A DNA stretch of 64,000 bases from Sphingomonas sp. LT1P40. GTDB lineage: Bacteria > Pseudomonadota > Alphaproteobacteria > Sphingomonadales > Sphingomonadaceae. Location of the stretch: assembly GCF_036663835.1 (NCBI RefSeq), contig NZ_JAXOJT010000001.1, positions 1,922,001 to 1,986,000 on the forward strand, written 5' to 3'. Below are positions 17,992 to 26,039 of the stretch, piece after piece; within the stretch, counting starts at the first letter, position 1, and every line of letters starts with the position of its first letter. The notes below the pieces were generated by a model. The model was given only the letters and a program-made list of their open reading frames with translations, ran no database searches and was not told where the DNA came from. The position numbers were made by a program, and so were the translations under genes.

Positions 17992-20082
17992 GTGTTGCGT
18001 CAATATGAACTTGTCGATCGGGTGTTGAGCTACGATCCGGACGCCGACGAGGCGCTGCTCAACCGCGCTTATGTGTTTTCGCTGCACGCGCATGGCAGCC
18101 AGAAGCGCGCCAGCGGCGATCCCTATTTCAGCCACCCGATCGAAGTCGCCGGCATCCTGACCGATCTGCATCTCGACGACGAGACCATCGCCACCGCGAT
18201 CCTCCACGATACAATCGAGGACACCGTTGCGACGCCGGAGGAAATCCTCAAGCGCTTCGGCCCCAATGTCGCGCGGCTGGTCGACGGTGTGACCAAACTC
18301 AGCCGGATCGAGGCGCAGAGCGAGAATGAACGCGCGGCGGAAAACCTTCGCAAATTCCTCCTCGCCATGTCCGACGACATCCGCGTGCTGCTGGTGAAGC
18401 TGGCCGACCGGCTGCACAATATGCGGACGCTCCACCATATCCCCAAGCCGGACAAGCGCCGCCGCATCGCACGTGAGACGATGGACATCTATGCACCGCT
18501 GGCGGAGCGGATCGGCATGTACGAGTTCATGAAGGAGATGCAGACGCTCGCCTTCCAGCAACTCGAACCCGAAGCCTTTGAATCGATCACCAAACGGCTG
18601 GAAGCGCTGACGGTCGAGGGCGAAGACCGCATCGCCAAGATCGCCTCGGGCCTGAAACTCCTGCTCTCACGCGGCGGGATCGAGGCGGAGATTTCCGGCC
18701 GCGAAAAACACCCCTATTCGATCTGGAAGAAAATGTCGGAGCGCCATGTCAGCTTCGAGCAGCTCAGCGACATCATGGCGTTCCGCGTCATCGTCGATGG
18801 CGAGGAGGAATGCTACCGCGCACTCGGCCATATTCACCGCCGCTGGCCGATGGTGCCGGGGCGGTTCAAGGACTATATCTCGACGCCGAAGCGCAACGGC
18901 TATCGCTCGCTCCACACCAGCATCATCCATGCCGGCGACACGCGCGTCGAAATCCAGATCCGCACGCGCGCCATGCATGCCCAGGCCGAACACGGCCTCG
19001 CCGCGCATTGGTCCTACAAACAGAATAATGTCCGCCCCGACACGCAAGTCCGCTGGATTCAGGACCTGGTCGAAATTCTCGAGACCGCCGAAAGCCCGGA
19101 GGAACTGCTCGAACACACCCGCATGGCGATGTATCAGGATCGCATCTTCGCGTTCAGTCCAAAGGGGGAGCTGATCCAGCTGCCAAAAGGCGCGACGCCG
19201 ATCGACTTCGCCTATGCCGTCCACACCGATCTCGGCGATCAGGCGGTGGGTGCGAAGATCAACGGTCGCGTCGTGCCGCTGCGTACCGAGATTCAACAGG
19301 GCGATCAGGTGGCGATTTTGCGTTCGAAGGCGCAGCACCCGCAGGACAATTGGTTGAACTTCGCGTTCACCGGCAAGGCACGCGCCGCGATCCGCCGCCA
19401 TTTGCGGCACAAGGAGCGCGATGAATCGATTGCGCTGGGCCGCAAGCTTTACGACGACATCGTCCGCCGCCTGCCGGTCGAGATCGGCAAGGAGGCGCAA
19501 AAGGCCGCGCTGACGCGCCTCAAAATCGCGGACAGCGACGCGTTGATGGAAGCGATTGCGCGTCAGAAAGTCAGCGATGCTCAGGTGATGGAGGCGCTGA
19601 TGCCCGGCTCCACCACCGGCGAGGACGCAGTCGCCCTGCCCGCACAGCGCGAACCGATCTCGATCAAAGGGCTCACTCCTGGTGTCGCCTTCAACCTCGC
19701 CCCCTGTTGCCACCCGATCCCGGGCGACCGCATCGTCGGCGTCCGCCAGCCCGACGCGCCAATCGAGATCCACCAGATCAGCTGTCCCAAGCTCGACGCG
19801 GTCGAGGATGAGGACTGGATCGACATTGGCTGGGGCGACAAAGCGGAAGGCGGCACCGCGCGCCTCGCCGTGACCGTCAAGAACGAGCCCGGCGCGCTCG
19901 GCGCGGTCGCCACGTTGCTCGGTCAGCACAAGGCGAACATTCTCAACATCCGGTTCGACACGCAGGACACGACCTTCCACACCAACATGATCGATGTGGA
20001 GGTGCGCGACGCTTCCCACCTGATGAAGCTGATCGCCGGTCTGCGCGCTGCCGATGCGGTGAGTTCGGCGGAGCGCGCGTGA
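17992..20082 (+). CDS. rsh: bifunctional (p)ppGpp synthetase/hydrolase (RelA/SpoT homolog)
   Basis: The single Rsh enzyme of alphaproteobacteria makes and degrades the stringent-response alarmone. From the GTG at 17992 it has 696 residues: an HD hydrolase domain (His48 in PYFSHP, His72-Asp73 in LHDTIEDT), a synthetase domain with RFKDYISTPKRNGYRSLH, a TGS domain (MYQDRIFAFSPKGELIQLPK) and a C-terminal ACT domain (RLAVTVKNEPGALGAVATLL). The RxKD loop rather than ExDD fits bifunctional enzymes. Start choice is uncertain: GTG at 17992 and the next TTG both fit, and no strong Shine-Dalgarno is seen. Confidence 0.95.
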   Translation: MLRQYELVDRVLSYDPDADEALLNRAYVFSLHAHGSQKRASGDPYFSHPIEVAGILTDLHLDDETIATAILHDTIEDTVATPEEILKRFGPNVARLVDGVTKLSRIEAQSENERAAENLRKFLLAMSDDIRVLLVKLADRLHNMRTLHHIPKPDKRRRIARETMDIYAPLAERIGMYEFMKEMQTLAFQQLEPEAFESITKRLEALTVEGEDRIAKIASGLKLLLSRGGIEAEISGREKHPYSIWKKMSERHVSFEQLSDIMAFRVIVDGEEECYRALGHIHRRWPMVPGRFKDYISTPKRNGYRSLHTSIIHAGDTRVEIQIRTRAMHAQAEHGLAAHWSYKQNNVRPDTQVRWIQDLVEILETAESPEELLEHTRMAMYQDRIFAFSPKGELIQLPKGATPIDFAYAVHTDLGDQAVGAKINGRVVPLRTEIQQGDQVAILRSKAQHPQDNWLNFAFTGKARAAIRRHLRHKERDESIALGRKLYDDIVRRLPVEIGKEAQKAALTRLKIADSDALMEAIARQKVSDAQVMEALMPGSTTGEDAVALPAQREPISIKGLTPGVAFNLAPCCHPIPGDRIVGVRQPDAPIEIHQISCPKLDAVEDEDWIDIGWGDKAEGGTARLAVTVKNEPGALGAVATLLGQHKANILNIRFDTQDTTFHTNMIDVEVRDASHLMKLIAGLRAADAVSSAERA

Positions 20083-20146
20083 ACGCGGCTTGCATGACGA
20101 GTCCAGTGGTTTAGGTTGGCAGCACACCTTCCCGAAAGGATCCCCA

Positions 20147-21973
20147 GTGGACCGCCGTACTTTTCTCGCCTCCAGCACCGCGACCGCCGCCGTGACCCTG
20201 ACCCCTGCCGCCCATGCGCTTCAGGCCGCGGCGAAGCCCGCCGCTGGTCCCGGTGACGCCGCGCTGAGCAAATTGTTCGATCAGCTGGTCCGCGACATGG
20301 TTCAGATGCAGCCGGAAATCGCCACCTATATCGGCTTCGACAAGGGTCCGGGGGCAGCGCTCAAGAGCCGACTCAACGATCGTTCGCCGGCGGGCAAGGC
20401 CAAAGTCCAAGCTGGCACCAAAGCCTATCTCGACCAGATCAAGGCGACCGATCCCGCAACGCTGTCCGAAACATCGAAGCTCGACCGCGAAGTCGTGAGC
20501 TATTCGCTCGAGGCGCAGCTGCTCCCCCGCGACAAATTCGGCATCGAATCGGTCAATCGTCCCTTCCCGATCTTTCAACAGGGCGGCGTCTATTTCGCGA
20601 TGCCCGATTTCCTGAACACCAGCCACACGATCGAAACCAGGGCGGATGCCGACGCCCTGCTCGCCCGCCTCGAACAGGTCAGTGCCGCGCTTGACGCCGA
20701 CACCGCGGAGCAGACCGAGCAGGCTAAGCGCGGTCTCGTCGCCCCGGACTTCTCGCTCGACCTCACGCTCGATCAGCTGCGCAAGCTCCGCGCACCCGCG
20801 CCGGTCGACAACAGCATCGCCAAATCGCTCGCCACCCGCACTACGGCCAAACAGATTGCAGGCGACTGGGCCGCGCACGCCGCCAAGATCATCGAAGCCT
20901 CAGTCTATCCCGCGCTCGACCGGCAAATCGCGCTGATCGAGCAGCTGCGCACCAAAGCCCGCACCAGTTCCGGCCTGTGGGGCGTCCCGCGCGGCGATGA
21001 AATCTACGCTGCTGCCGTCGCCGTATCGACCACGACCAATCTCTCGCCGGATGAAGTCCACAAGATCGGCCTCGACGAAGTCGCGCACATCACCGCTCAA
21101 CTCGACACGATCCTGAAGGCGCAAAGTTTGACCCAGGGCGCGATCGGCGAACGCCTCGCCGCGCTCAACGTTCGCCCCGATCAGCTTTACCCCGACACCG
21201 CGGCCGGACGGGCAGAGCTGATCAAATCGCTCAATGTCGACAATGAAAAGGTCGGTAAGCTGCTGCCGAAGATGTTCAGCAACCCGGTCATGCCCCCGCT
21301 CGATATCCGCGCGGTCCCGGTGGAGATTCAGGACGGCGCGTCGAACGGCTATTACAATCTCGCAACCCTCGACGGCTCTCGCCCGGCTATCTACTTCATC
21401 AACCTGAAGAGCGTTGCCGACTGGCCCAAATACACGCTGCCATCGCTGACCTATCATGAAGGGCTGCCGGGCCATCACCTCCAGCTCAGCACCACGCTCG
21501 GCTCACCCAGCCCGCTGATTCGCAAGTTCAGCTTCTTCGGCGCGTACAGCGAAGGGTGGGCGCTGTACGCCGAACAGGTCGCCGACGAACTCGGTGCCTA
21601 TGGGAACGATCTGGAGCGCGCGGGCTACCTCCAGTCCTTCCTGTTCCGCGCCGCACGCCTGGTCATCGACACCGGCATCCATCACAAGAAATGGAGCCGC
21701 GAACAGGCGACCGACTATATGGTCAAGACCGTTGGCTTCGCCCGTCCGCGCTCGCAACGCGAAATCGAGCGCTACTGCACCCAGCCCGGTCAGGCGTGCA
21801 GCTACAAGATCGGCCACACCAGCTGGGTCCGCGCCCGACAAAAGGCACAGGCGATCGCGGGCGACAAGTTCGACATCCGCTGGTTTCATGAGATCATCCG
21901 TCGCGGCTCGGTGCCGCTGACGATCCTCGAACGACTGGTCGAGGAAGACGCGCGCAAAATGGCCGCCGGCTGA
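20147..21973 (+). CDS. DUF885 family protein, Tat-exported putative metallopeptidase
   Basis: A 608-residue DUF885 protein. The N-terminus MDRRTFLASSTATAAV followed by LTPAAHA is a twin-arginine signal peptide. The block SLTYHEGLPGHHLQLS gives the conserved His-Glu...His-His pattern, and AYSEGWALYAEQVADELG a second acidic site, so a zinc peptidase-like activity in the periplasm is plausible from the family. The GTG at 20147 is chosen because GAAAGGA precedes it by 6 nt and it places the Tat motif at the N-terminus. Confidence 0.88.
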   Translation: MDRRTFLASSTATAAVTLTPAAHALQAAAKPAAGPGDAALSKLFDQLVRDMVQMQPEIATYIGFDKGPGAALKSRLNDRSPAGKAKVQAGTKAYLDQIKATDPATLSETSKLDREVVSYSLEAQLLPRDKFGIESVNRPFPIFQQGGVYFAMPDFLNTSHTIETRADADALLARLEQVSAALDADTAEQTEQAKRGLVAPDFSLDLTLDQLRKLRAPAPVDNSIAKSLATRTTAKQIAGDWAAHAAKIIEASVYPALDRQIALIEQLRTKARTSSGLWGVPRGDEIYAAAVAVSTTTNLSPDEVHKIGLDEVAHITAQLDTILKAQSLTQGAIGERLAALNVRPDQLYPDTAAGRAELIKSLNVDNEKVGKLLPKMFSNPVMPPLDIRAVPVEIQDGASNGYYNLATLDGSRPAIYFINLKSVADWPKYTLPSLTYHEGLPGHHLQLSTTLGSPSPLIRKFSFFGAYSEGWALYAEQVADELGAYGNDLERAGYLQSFLFRAARLVIDTGIHHKKWSREQATDYMVKTVGFARPRSQREIERYCTQPGQACSYKIGHTSWVRARQKAQAIAGDKFDIRWFHEIIRRGSVPLTILERLVEEDARKMAAG

Positions 21974-21994
21974 CGAGAAAGCGCCTGACCAAAA

Positions 21995-22022
21995 TGCCCG
22001 CCCGGATTGCACTGGGCGGGCA
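21995..22022. terminator. hairpin after the DUF885 gene
   Basis: A perfect 9-bp inverted repeat (TGCCCGCCC and GGGCGGGCA) with a 10-nt loop lies 21 bp after the stop. No T-run follows on the plus strand, so it may be only an RNA-stabilising or weak terminator structure. Confidence 0.5.
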
Positions 22023-22097
22023 GGAGCCGGCACACAAACATTGCCGCGCCGTCAAATCCCGCATGACGTTTCGCCCCCGCCACGCTAAACCGCCCCG

Positions 22098-23174
22098 ATG
22101 CAACGCCCCAAACTCTCGGTCGTCGTGCCGTGCTATAATGAAGAGGCCTGTCTTGAGCTGCTGTACGGCCGGATCGCCGCCGCCGCGCGCGGTGCAGTGG
22201 GCGAGGATTTTGAGATCGTGCTGGTCAATGACGGCTCGCGCGACGGCAGCTGGGCGGTCATGCAGCGCCTCGCCGCCGCCGACCCGCACCTCGTCGCGGT
22301 CAATCTGTCGCGCAACCACGGGCATCAGCTTGCGCTGACCGCCGGTCTCGATTTGTGCGCAGGTGAGGAAATCCTCGTCATCGACGCCGATCTACAGGAC
22401 CCGCCCGAACTGCTTGCCGACATGCGCGCCACCTTGCGCGAACAGGGTGCCGACGTCGTTTATGCCGTGCGCCGCAAGCGCGAGGGCGAGACGTTTTTTA
22501 AGAAAGCGACCGCCGCGCTGTTTTATCGCATGCTCGACCGGATCACCGATACACCGATCCCGCTCGACACCGGCGACTTCCGGCTGATGACGCGCCGCGC
22601 GCTCGACGCATTCCTGTCGCTTCCCGAACAGGCGCGCTTCATCCGGGGCATGGTCGCCTGGGTCGGCTTCCGGCAGGTACCGTTCGTCTATGACCGGCAT
22701 GAGCGGCACGCGGGCGAGACCAAATATCCGCTGGGCAAGATGATCCGCTTCGCGCTCGACGCGGTCACCGGCTTCTCCACCGCGCCCTTGCGTTTTGCCA
22801 GCCATGTCGGCCTTGCACTGACCGGCCTGTCGGCGCTGCTCGTCCTCTACATCGCCTCTGCCTGGCTGTTCGGTCGCGCGATTCAGGGCTGGACCTCGTT
22901 GATGCTGGTCGTCGTCGTGCTGGGCGCGGTGCAGATGTTCGTGCTCGGCATGATCGGCGAGTATCTTGGTCGGCTCTATGTCGAGTCCAAACGACGCCCG
23001 CTCTATCTTGTCGCCGATGTCGCCGGGCCGGTGAAGGGCCATGCCTCGCTCGGCTATCGCTTCATGGATTCGGGCGAGGTTACCGTCTCGCCGCACGCGC
23101 CAGTCCGCGTCGATGCGCCGGAACCCGCACCAAAGCCGTCGCGGCGCAAGTCCGAACCGCCGACGCTCCTCTGA
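22098..23174 (+). CDS. glycosyltransferase family 2, GtrB/DPM1-like
   Basis: A 358-residue membrane glycosyltransferase that in characterised relatives moves a sugar from its nucleotide to undecaprenyl phosphate on the cytoplasmic face. The GT-A domain shows LSVVVPCYNEEACLELLY, VLVNDGSRDGSW, LSRNHGHQLALTAGL and the metal motif IDADLQDPPE. Two C-terminal membrane segments (about 235-260 and 270-295) match GtrB, followed by a Pro-rich tail. The sugar is unknown. A gtrA-like gene and a GT-C protein lie within 4 kb. Confidence 0.9.
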   Translation: MQRPKLSVVVPCYNEEACLELLYGRIAAAARGAVGEDFEIVLVNDGSRDGSWAVMQRLAAADPHLVAVNLSRNHGHQLALTAGLDLCAGEEILVIDADLQDPPELLADMRATLREQGADVVYAVRRKREGETFFKKATAALFYRMLDRITDTPIPLDTGDFRLMTRRALDAFLSLPEQARFIRGMVAWVGFRQVPFVYDRHERHAGETKYPLGKMIRFALDAVTGFSTAPLRFASHVGLALTGLSALLVLYIASAWLFGRAIQGWTSLMLVVVVLGAVQMFVLGMIGEYLGRLYVESKRRPLYLVADVAGPVKGHASLGYRFMDSGEVTVSPHAPVRVDAPEPAPKPSRRKSEPPTLL

Positions 23175-24556
23175 AGCACGCGTTCGCCCTTCTCGCCCTC
23201 GCGCTGGCGACCCCGCTCGCCGCGCAACAGGTGCCGCTGCAAGAGCGCGTCGAGGCGGAGCTGGCCAAAGCCGCGACCGGCACTCGGTTCGGCTTGGTCG
23301 TGACGGACGCACAGGGGCGAGAGATCGTCGCGGTGAACCCGGATGGTCGCTTCATGCCCGCGTCGAACACCAAGATCGTCACCACCGCCGCCGCCTTCGC
23401 CACCCTGCCCGCGCTCGACCAGCCGGACAACAGCGGCGGTGCGACGGTAGGGATCGAGGGGCGTGACGTCATCCTCACCGGCAACGGCGACGCCCGCCTC
23501 TCCAGCGCGCCCGATTGCATCGCCAACTGCCTGTCGCAACTCGCCGACGCCATTGCTGCAAGGACAAAGCGCGTCCGCAATATCACCGGCGACGCCACGC
23601 TGTTTGTGGACGAGCGCTGGAGCGCTGGCATGAGCTGGAACAACATCCCTACCCGCTCCGGCACCGCCATCGCCGCGCTGACGCTCGACGACAATGAGCT
23701 GGTGGCAAAAGTCACCCCCGCCGCTATCGGCCAGCCGCCCCGCCTCGACCATCTCGGCTATCTCGCTATCGACAACCGCGCCGTCACCGTCGCGGCGGGT
23801 GGCAAGACCGACCTGTCCTATGACCGCCTGCCGTTCGAGCGGACGATCCGCCTGACCGGCACCATCGCAGCCGATGCTGGCGAGCGGGCCTTGCGGTTCG
23901 GCATCGACGATCCGGCGCATTACGCAGCGTGGCGGCTGGCGGCGTTGCTGAAAGAGCGCGGCGTCAAGGTGACAGGCGCCGTTGCTTCCCGCTATCGCTC
24001 CACCACCCAGTCCACGGTGAGTCCAAGCCCGCTTGCCAAGCTGACCCCGCCGCCGCTGGTTGAGGACGTCCGGACGATCAACAAGGACAGTCAGAACCTC
24101 CATGCCGAACTGTTGCTTCGGCGTACCGGCGCCGGGTCGGTGGCCGGGGGCCTTAGCCAGGTCGAAGCGATGTTCGCCACGGCCGGTGTGCCCCGGACCG
24201 CCTGGGACTTTTCGGACGGGTCGGGAATGTCGACCTATAACCGCATTTCTCCTCGTGGTATGGTCAAGCTTCTCAACTGGGTTGCTGGCCAACCATGGTC
24301 TGCAACATTCCGCGACACGCTCCCGATCGGCGGCGTGGACGGCACCCTTGCTCGCCGGTTCAAGGGCACGGCGCTTGAAGGCCGCATCTTCGCCAAGACC
24401 GGGAGCATCAACGCGACCAGTGCGCTGGCCGGTTACTTCCTCACCAAGAGCGGCAGGACCCTGACCTTTGCCGCCTATGCCAACGACGTCCCTTCCGAGG
24501 CCAGTGCGACGCCAATGACGGACGCTGCGCTGGTGATGATCGCCGAGGCCAATTAG
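23171..24556 (+). CDS. dacB: D-alanyl-D-alanine carboxypeptidase/endopeptidase, PBP4 type
   Basis: A 461-residue S13-family peptidase acting on peptidoglycan in the periplasm. The active-site motifs are SNTK (Ser65, Lys68), SQN in INKDSQNLHAE, and KTG in FAKTGSINATS. The reading frame from CTG at 23171 encodes an excellent signal peptide (MKHAFALLALALATPLAA before QQ) and overlaps the upstream stop as CTGA. The first canonical start, GTG at 23231, would remove the signal peptide. CTG initiation is therefore the best reading, although unusual. Confidence 0.88.
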   Translation: MKHAFALLALALATPLAAQQVPLQERVEAELAKAATGTRFGLVVTDAQGREIVAVNPDGRFMPASNTKIVTTAAAFATLPALDQPDNSGGATVGIEGRDVILTGNGDARLSSAPDCIANCLSQLADAIAARTKRVRNITGDATLFVDERWSAGMSWNNIPTRSGTAIAALTLDDNELVAKVTPAAIGQPPRLDHLGYLAIDNRAVTVAAGGKTDLSYDRLPFERTIRLTGTIAADAGERALRFGIDDPAHYAAWRLAALLKERGVKVTGAVASRYRSTTQSTVSPSPLAKLTPPPLVEDVRTINKDSQNLHAELLLRRTGAGSVAGGLSQVEAMFATAGVPRTAWDFSDGSGMSTYNRISPRGMVKLLNWVAGQPWSATFRDTLPIGGVDGTLARRFKGTALEGRIFAKTGSINATSALAGYFLTKSGRTLTFAAYANDVPSEASATPMTDAALVMIAEAN

Positions 24557-25284
24557 CTCTCCGGCTCGGCCACCACGATCAACGACAGGCCCGGTGGCAA
24601 CGGCACGCGGCCCAGCAGGTACCGTTCAAGCCCGAAAATCTTTTCGAACGCCCAGTTCAGCGGCTTAGGCGGCGGGGAATCGTCGCTGTCGTCCTTGCCG
24701 GTCAGTTTCCCCGCGAGGCGCGCGGCGATGGCCGCCGGGAACAGCAGCGAGTTGAAATAGCCGAGTTTGCGCCATTTCAGACCGGCCTTGCGCAGCGCGT
24801 CGGTCAGCGTCGCCTTGGAATAACGCCGCTGATGGTGGTTGACCACGTCATGCGCGCTCCACATCCATTGATGCGCGGGGACGGCGATCAGGATCTTGCC
24901 GCCGGGCTTCAGCCGCTTTGCCATGCCCTGAAGCGCGGCAACATCGTCCGCGACATGCTCGATCACGTCGAGCACGGCGATCAGGTCGTACTGCCCCTCG
25001 GCCACACCGGTCAGTTCGGGCAAGGGCGCGGTGCCGACGTCGCGGCCCAGCCGCTTGGCCGCCACCGACGCCGCCGCCGGATCGATCTCGATCGCATCGA
25101 CCGTCCCGAACGCACCCAGCATCGGGAGGTTATGGCCGGTGCCACAGCCGATCTCGAGGATTCGCGCACCCTTAGGCGGCTGGACATAGCGGGCGATATA
25201 GTCGGCGAGGATATCGCGGCGGGCGACATACCACCAATGGGTGGAATCATGCTCGGCCATGCGGTCGTAAACGATACGGTCCAT
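24553..25284 (-). CDS. class I SAM-dependent methyltransferase
   Basis: A 243-residue Methyltransf_11/23-type enzyme. ARILEIGCGTGHNLPML is the SAM-binding motif I, DAIEIDPAAA motif II, and YDLIAVLDVIEHV motif IV. The pattern HQRRYSKATLTDALRKAGL is common in methyltransferases of cell-surface glycan clusters. The C-terminal hydrophobic stretch may touch the membrane. Its stop overlaps the convergent dacB stop. The ATG is only 2 nt from the end of a MITE-like element, and no Shine-Dalgarno is visible in the terminal repeat. Confidence 0.88.
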   Translation of the reverse strand: MDRIVYDRMAEHDSTHWWYVARRDILADYIARYVQPPKGARILEIGCGTGHNLPMLGAFGTVDAIEIDPAAASVAAKRLGRDVGTAPLPELTGVAEGQYDLIAVLDVIEHVADDVAALQGMAKRLKPGGKILIAVPAHQWMWSAHDVVNHHQRRYSKATLTDALRKAGLKWRKLGYFNSLLFPAAIAARLAGKLTGKDDSDDSPPPKPLNWAFEKIFGLERYLLGRVPLPPGLSLIVVAEPES

Positions 25285-25286
25285 AC

Positions 25287-25554
25287 AGGGTCTAAACTCA
25301 CTTATAACGAGGTCGTGACGGAGCCGAATTTGGCGCTAGGCAAGAAGCAAGGAGGGAGCGAGGGATTTCCATCGTGACCGACGCGCGACGCCGCATAGCG
25401 CCAAATTCGGCCCGCCGCTGCGCGGTTGCCGATGGAAGGTCACCGAACGGCGTCGTTTGCTTGCGCGTAGCTCCGCTACGCGACTGCGCTGCACTCCTTG
25501 TCGGTGACCTTCCATCGGCAATCACGATCCTCGTTATAAGTGAGTTTAGACCCT
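25287..25554. mobile_element. MITE-like element with 26-bp perfect terminal inverted repeats
   Basis: The ends at 25287-25312 and 25529-25554 are perfect 26-bp inverted repeats (outer end AGGGTCTAAACTCACTTA). Inside are further perfect inverted repeats: 16 bp (25323-25338 with 25396-25411), 21 bp (25426-25446 with 25501-25521) and a short hairpin at 25464-25482. There is no coding frame of note. TA dinucleotides lie one base outside each end, which would fit a TA target duplication of IS630/mariner type, but two bases are weak evidence. It fills the gap between a methyltransferase and gtrA-like gene. Confidence 0.85.
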
Positions 25555-25977
25555 CTATCCGAAAACCCATTGGCGATTGAGGGCGAAAGTGGCGATCGGC
25601 GTGATCGTCACCACCGGGATCAGCGGCACCCAATCGGGAAAGTGCATCACATCCGCCAGCACCCATGTAAAAATCGCGTTGAGCAGCAGCCCGAACCCCT
25701 GCACCGCCAGAAACTTCAGATGCTGGCGCCCGCTATTCTCGCGCGTGCCATGCCCTTTGAAGCTCCATGCGCTGTGCAGGAAAAAGCCGCAGGTTACGGC
25801 CACGGCAAAGGCGAACGGCACCGCCATCACTGCCTGCGGGAACACCCACCACGCCAGCGGCAGATAGACTGCGGAATAGATGACAGTCGAAATCACGCCG
25901 GCAATGCCGAAGCGGACAAGCTGCCCCAGCACGCCGCTGCGTTGCAATTCGCCGAACCGTTGGATGATTGCTGTCAC
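25555..25977 (-). CDS. GtrA family membrane protein (polyprenol-sugar flippase type)
   Basis: A 140-residue protein with four membrane segments and the GtrA pattern: QLVRFGIAGVISTVIYSAVY, FAVAVTCGFFLHSAWSF, KFLAVQGFGLLLNAIFTWVL and the end FALNRQWVFG. In known systems GtrA is thought to flip undecaprenyl-phosphate-linked sugar made by GtrB. The TAG stop lies right at the end of the MITE-like element, so the insertion may have fixed the present C-terminus. Confidence 0.88.
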   Translation of the reverse strand: MTAIIQRFGELQRSGVLGQLVRFGIAGVISTVIYSAVYLPLAWWVFPQAVMAVPFAFAVAVTCGFFLHSAWSFKGHGTRENSGRQHLKFLAVQGFGLLLNAIFTWVLADVMHFPDWVPLIPVVTITPIATFALNRQWVFG

Positions 25978-26039
25978 GCCCGCCTTGCCCTGAAGCCGCG
26001 CGTCGCACTAATGCCCATCCAACGACAGGGGAAGCGGTT

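Noticed and set aside
25284..25557. A firm TA target-site duplication for the MITE-like element
   Set aside because: Only two bases match outside each end and one variable base lies between; this is too little without an empty-site comparison.
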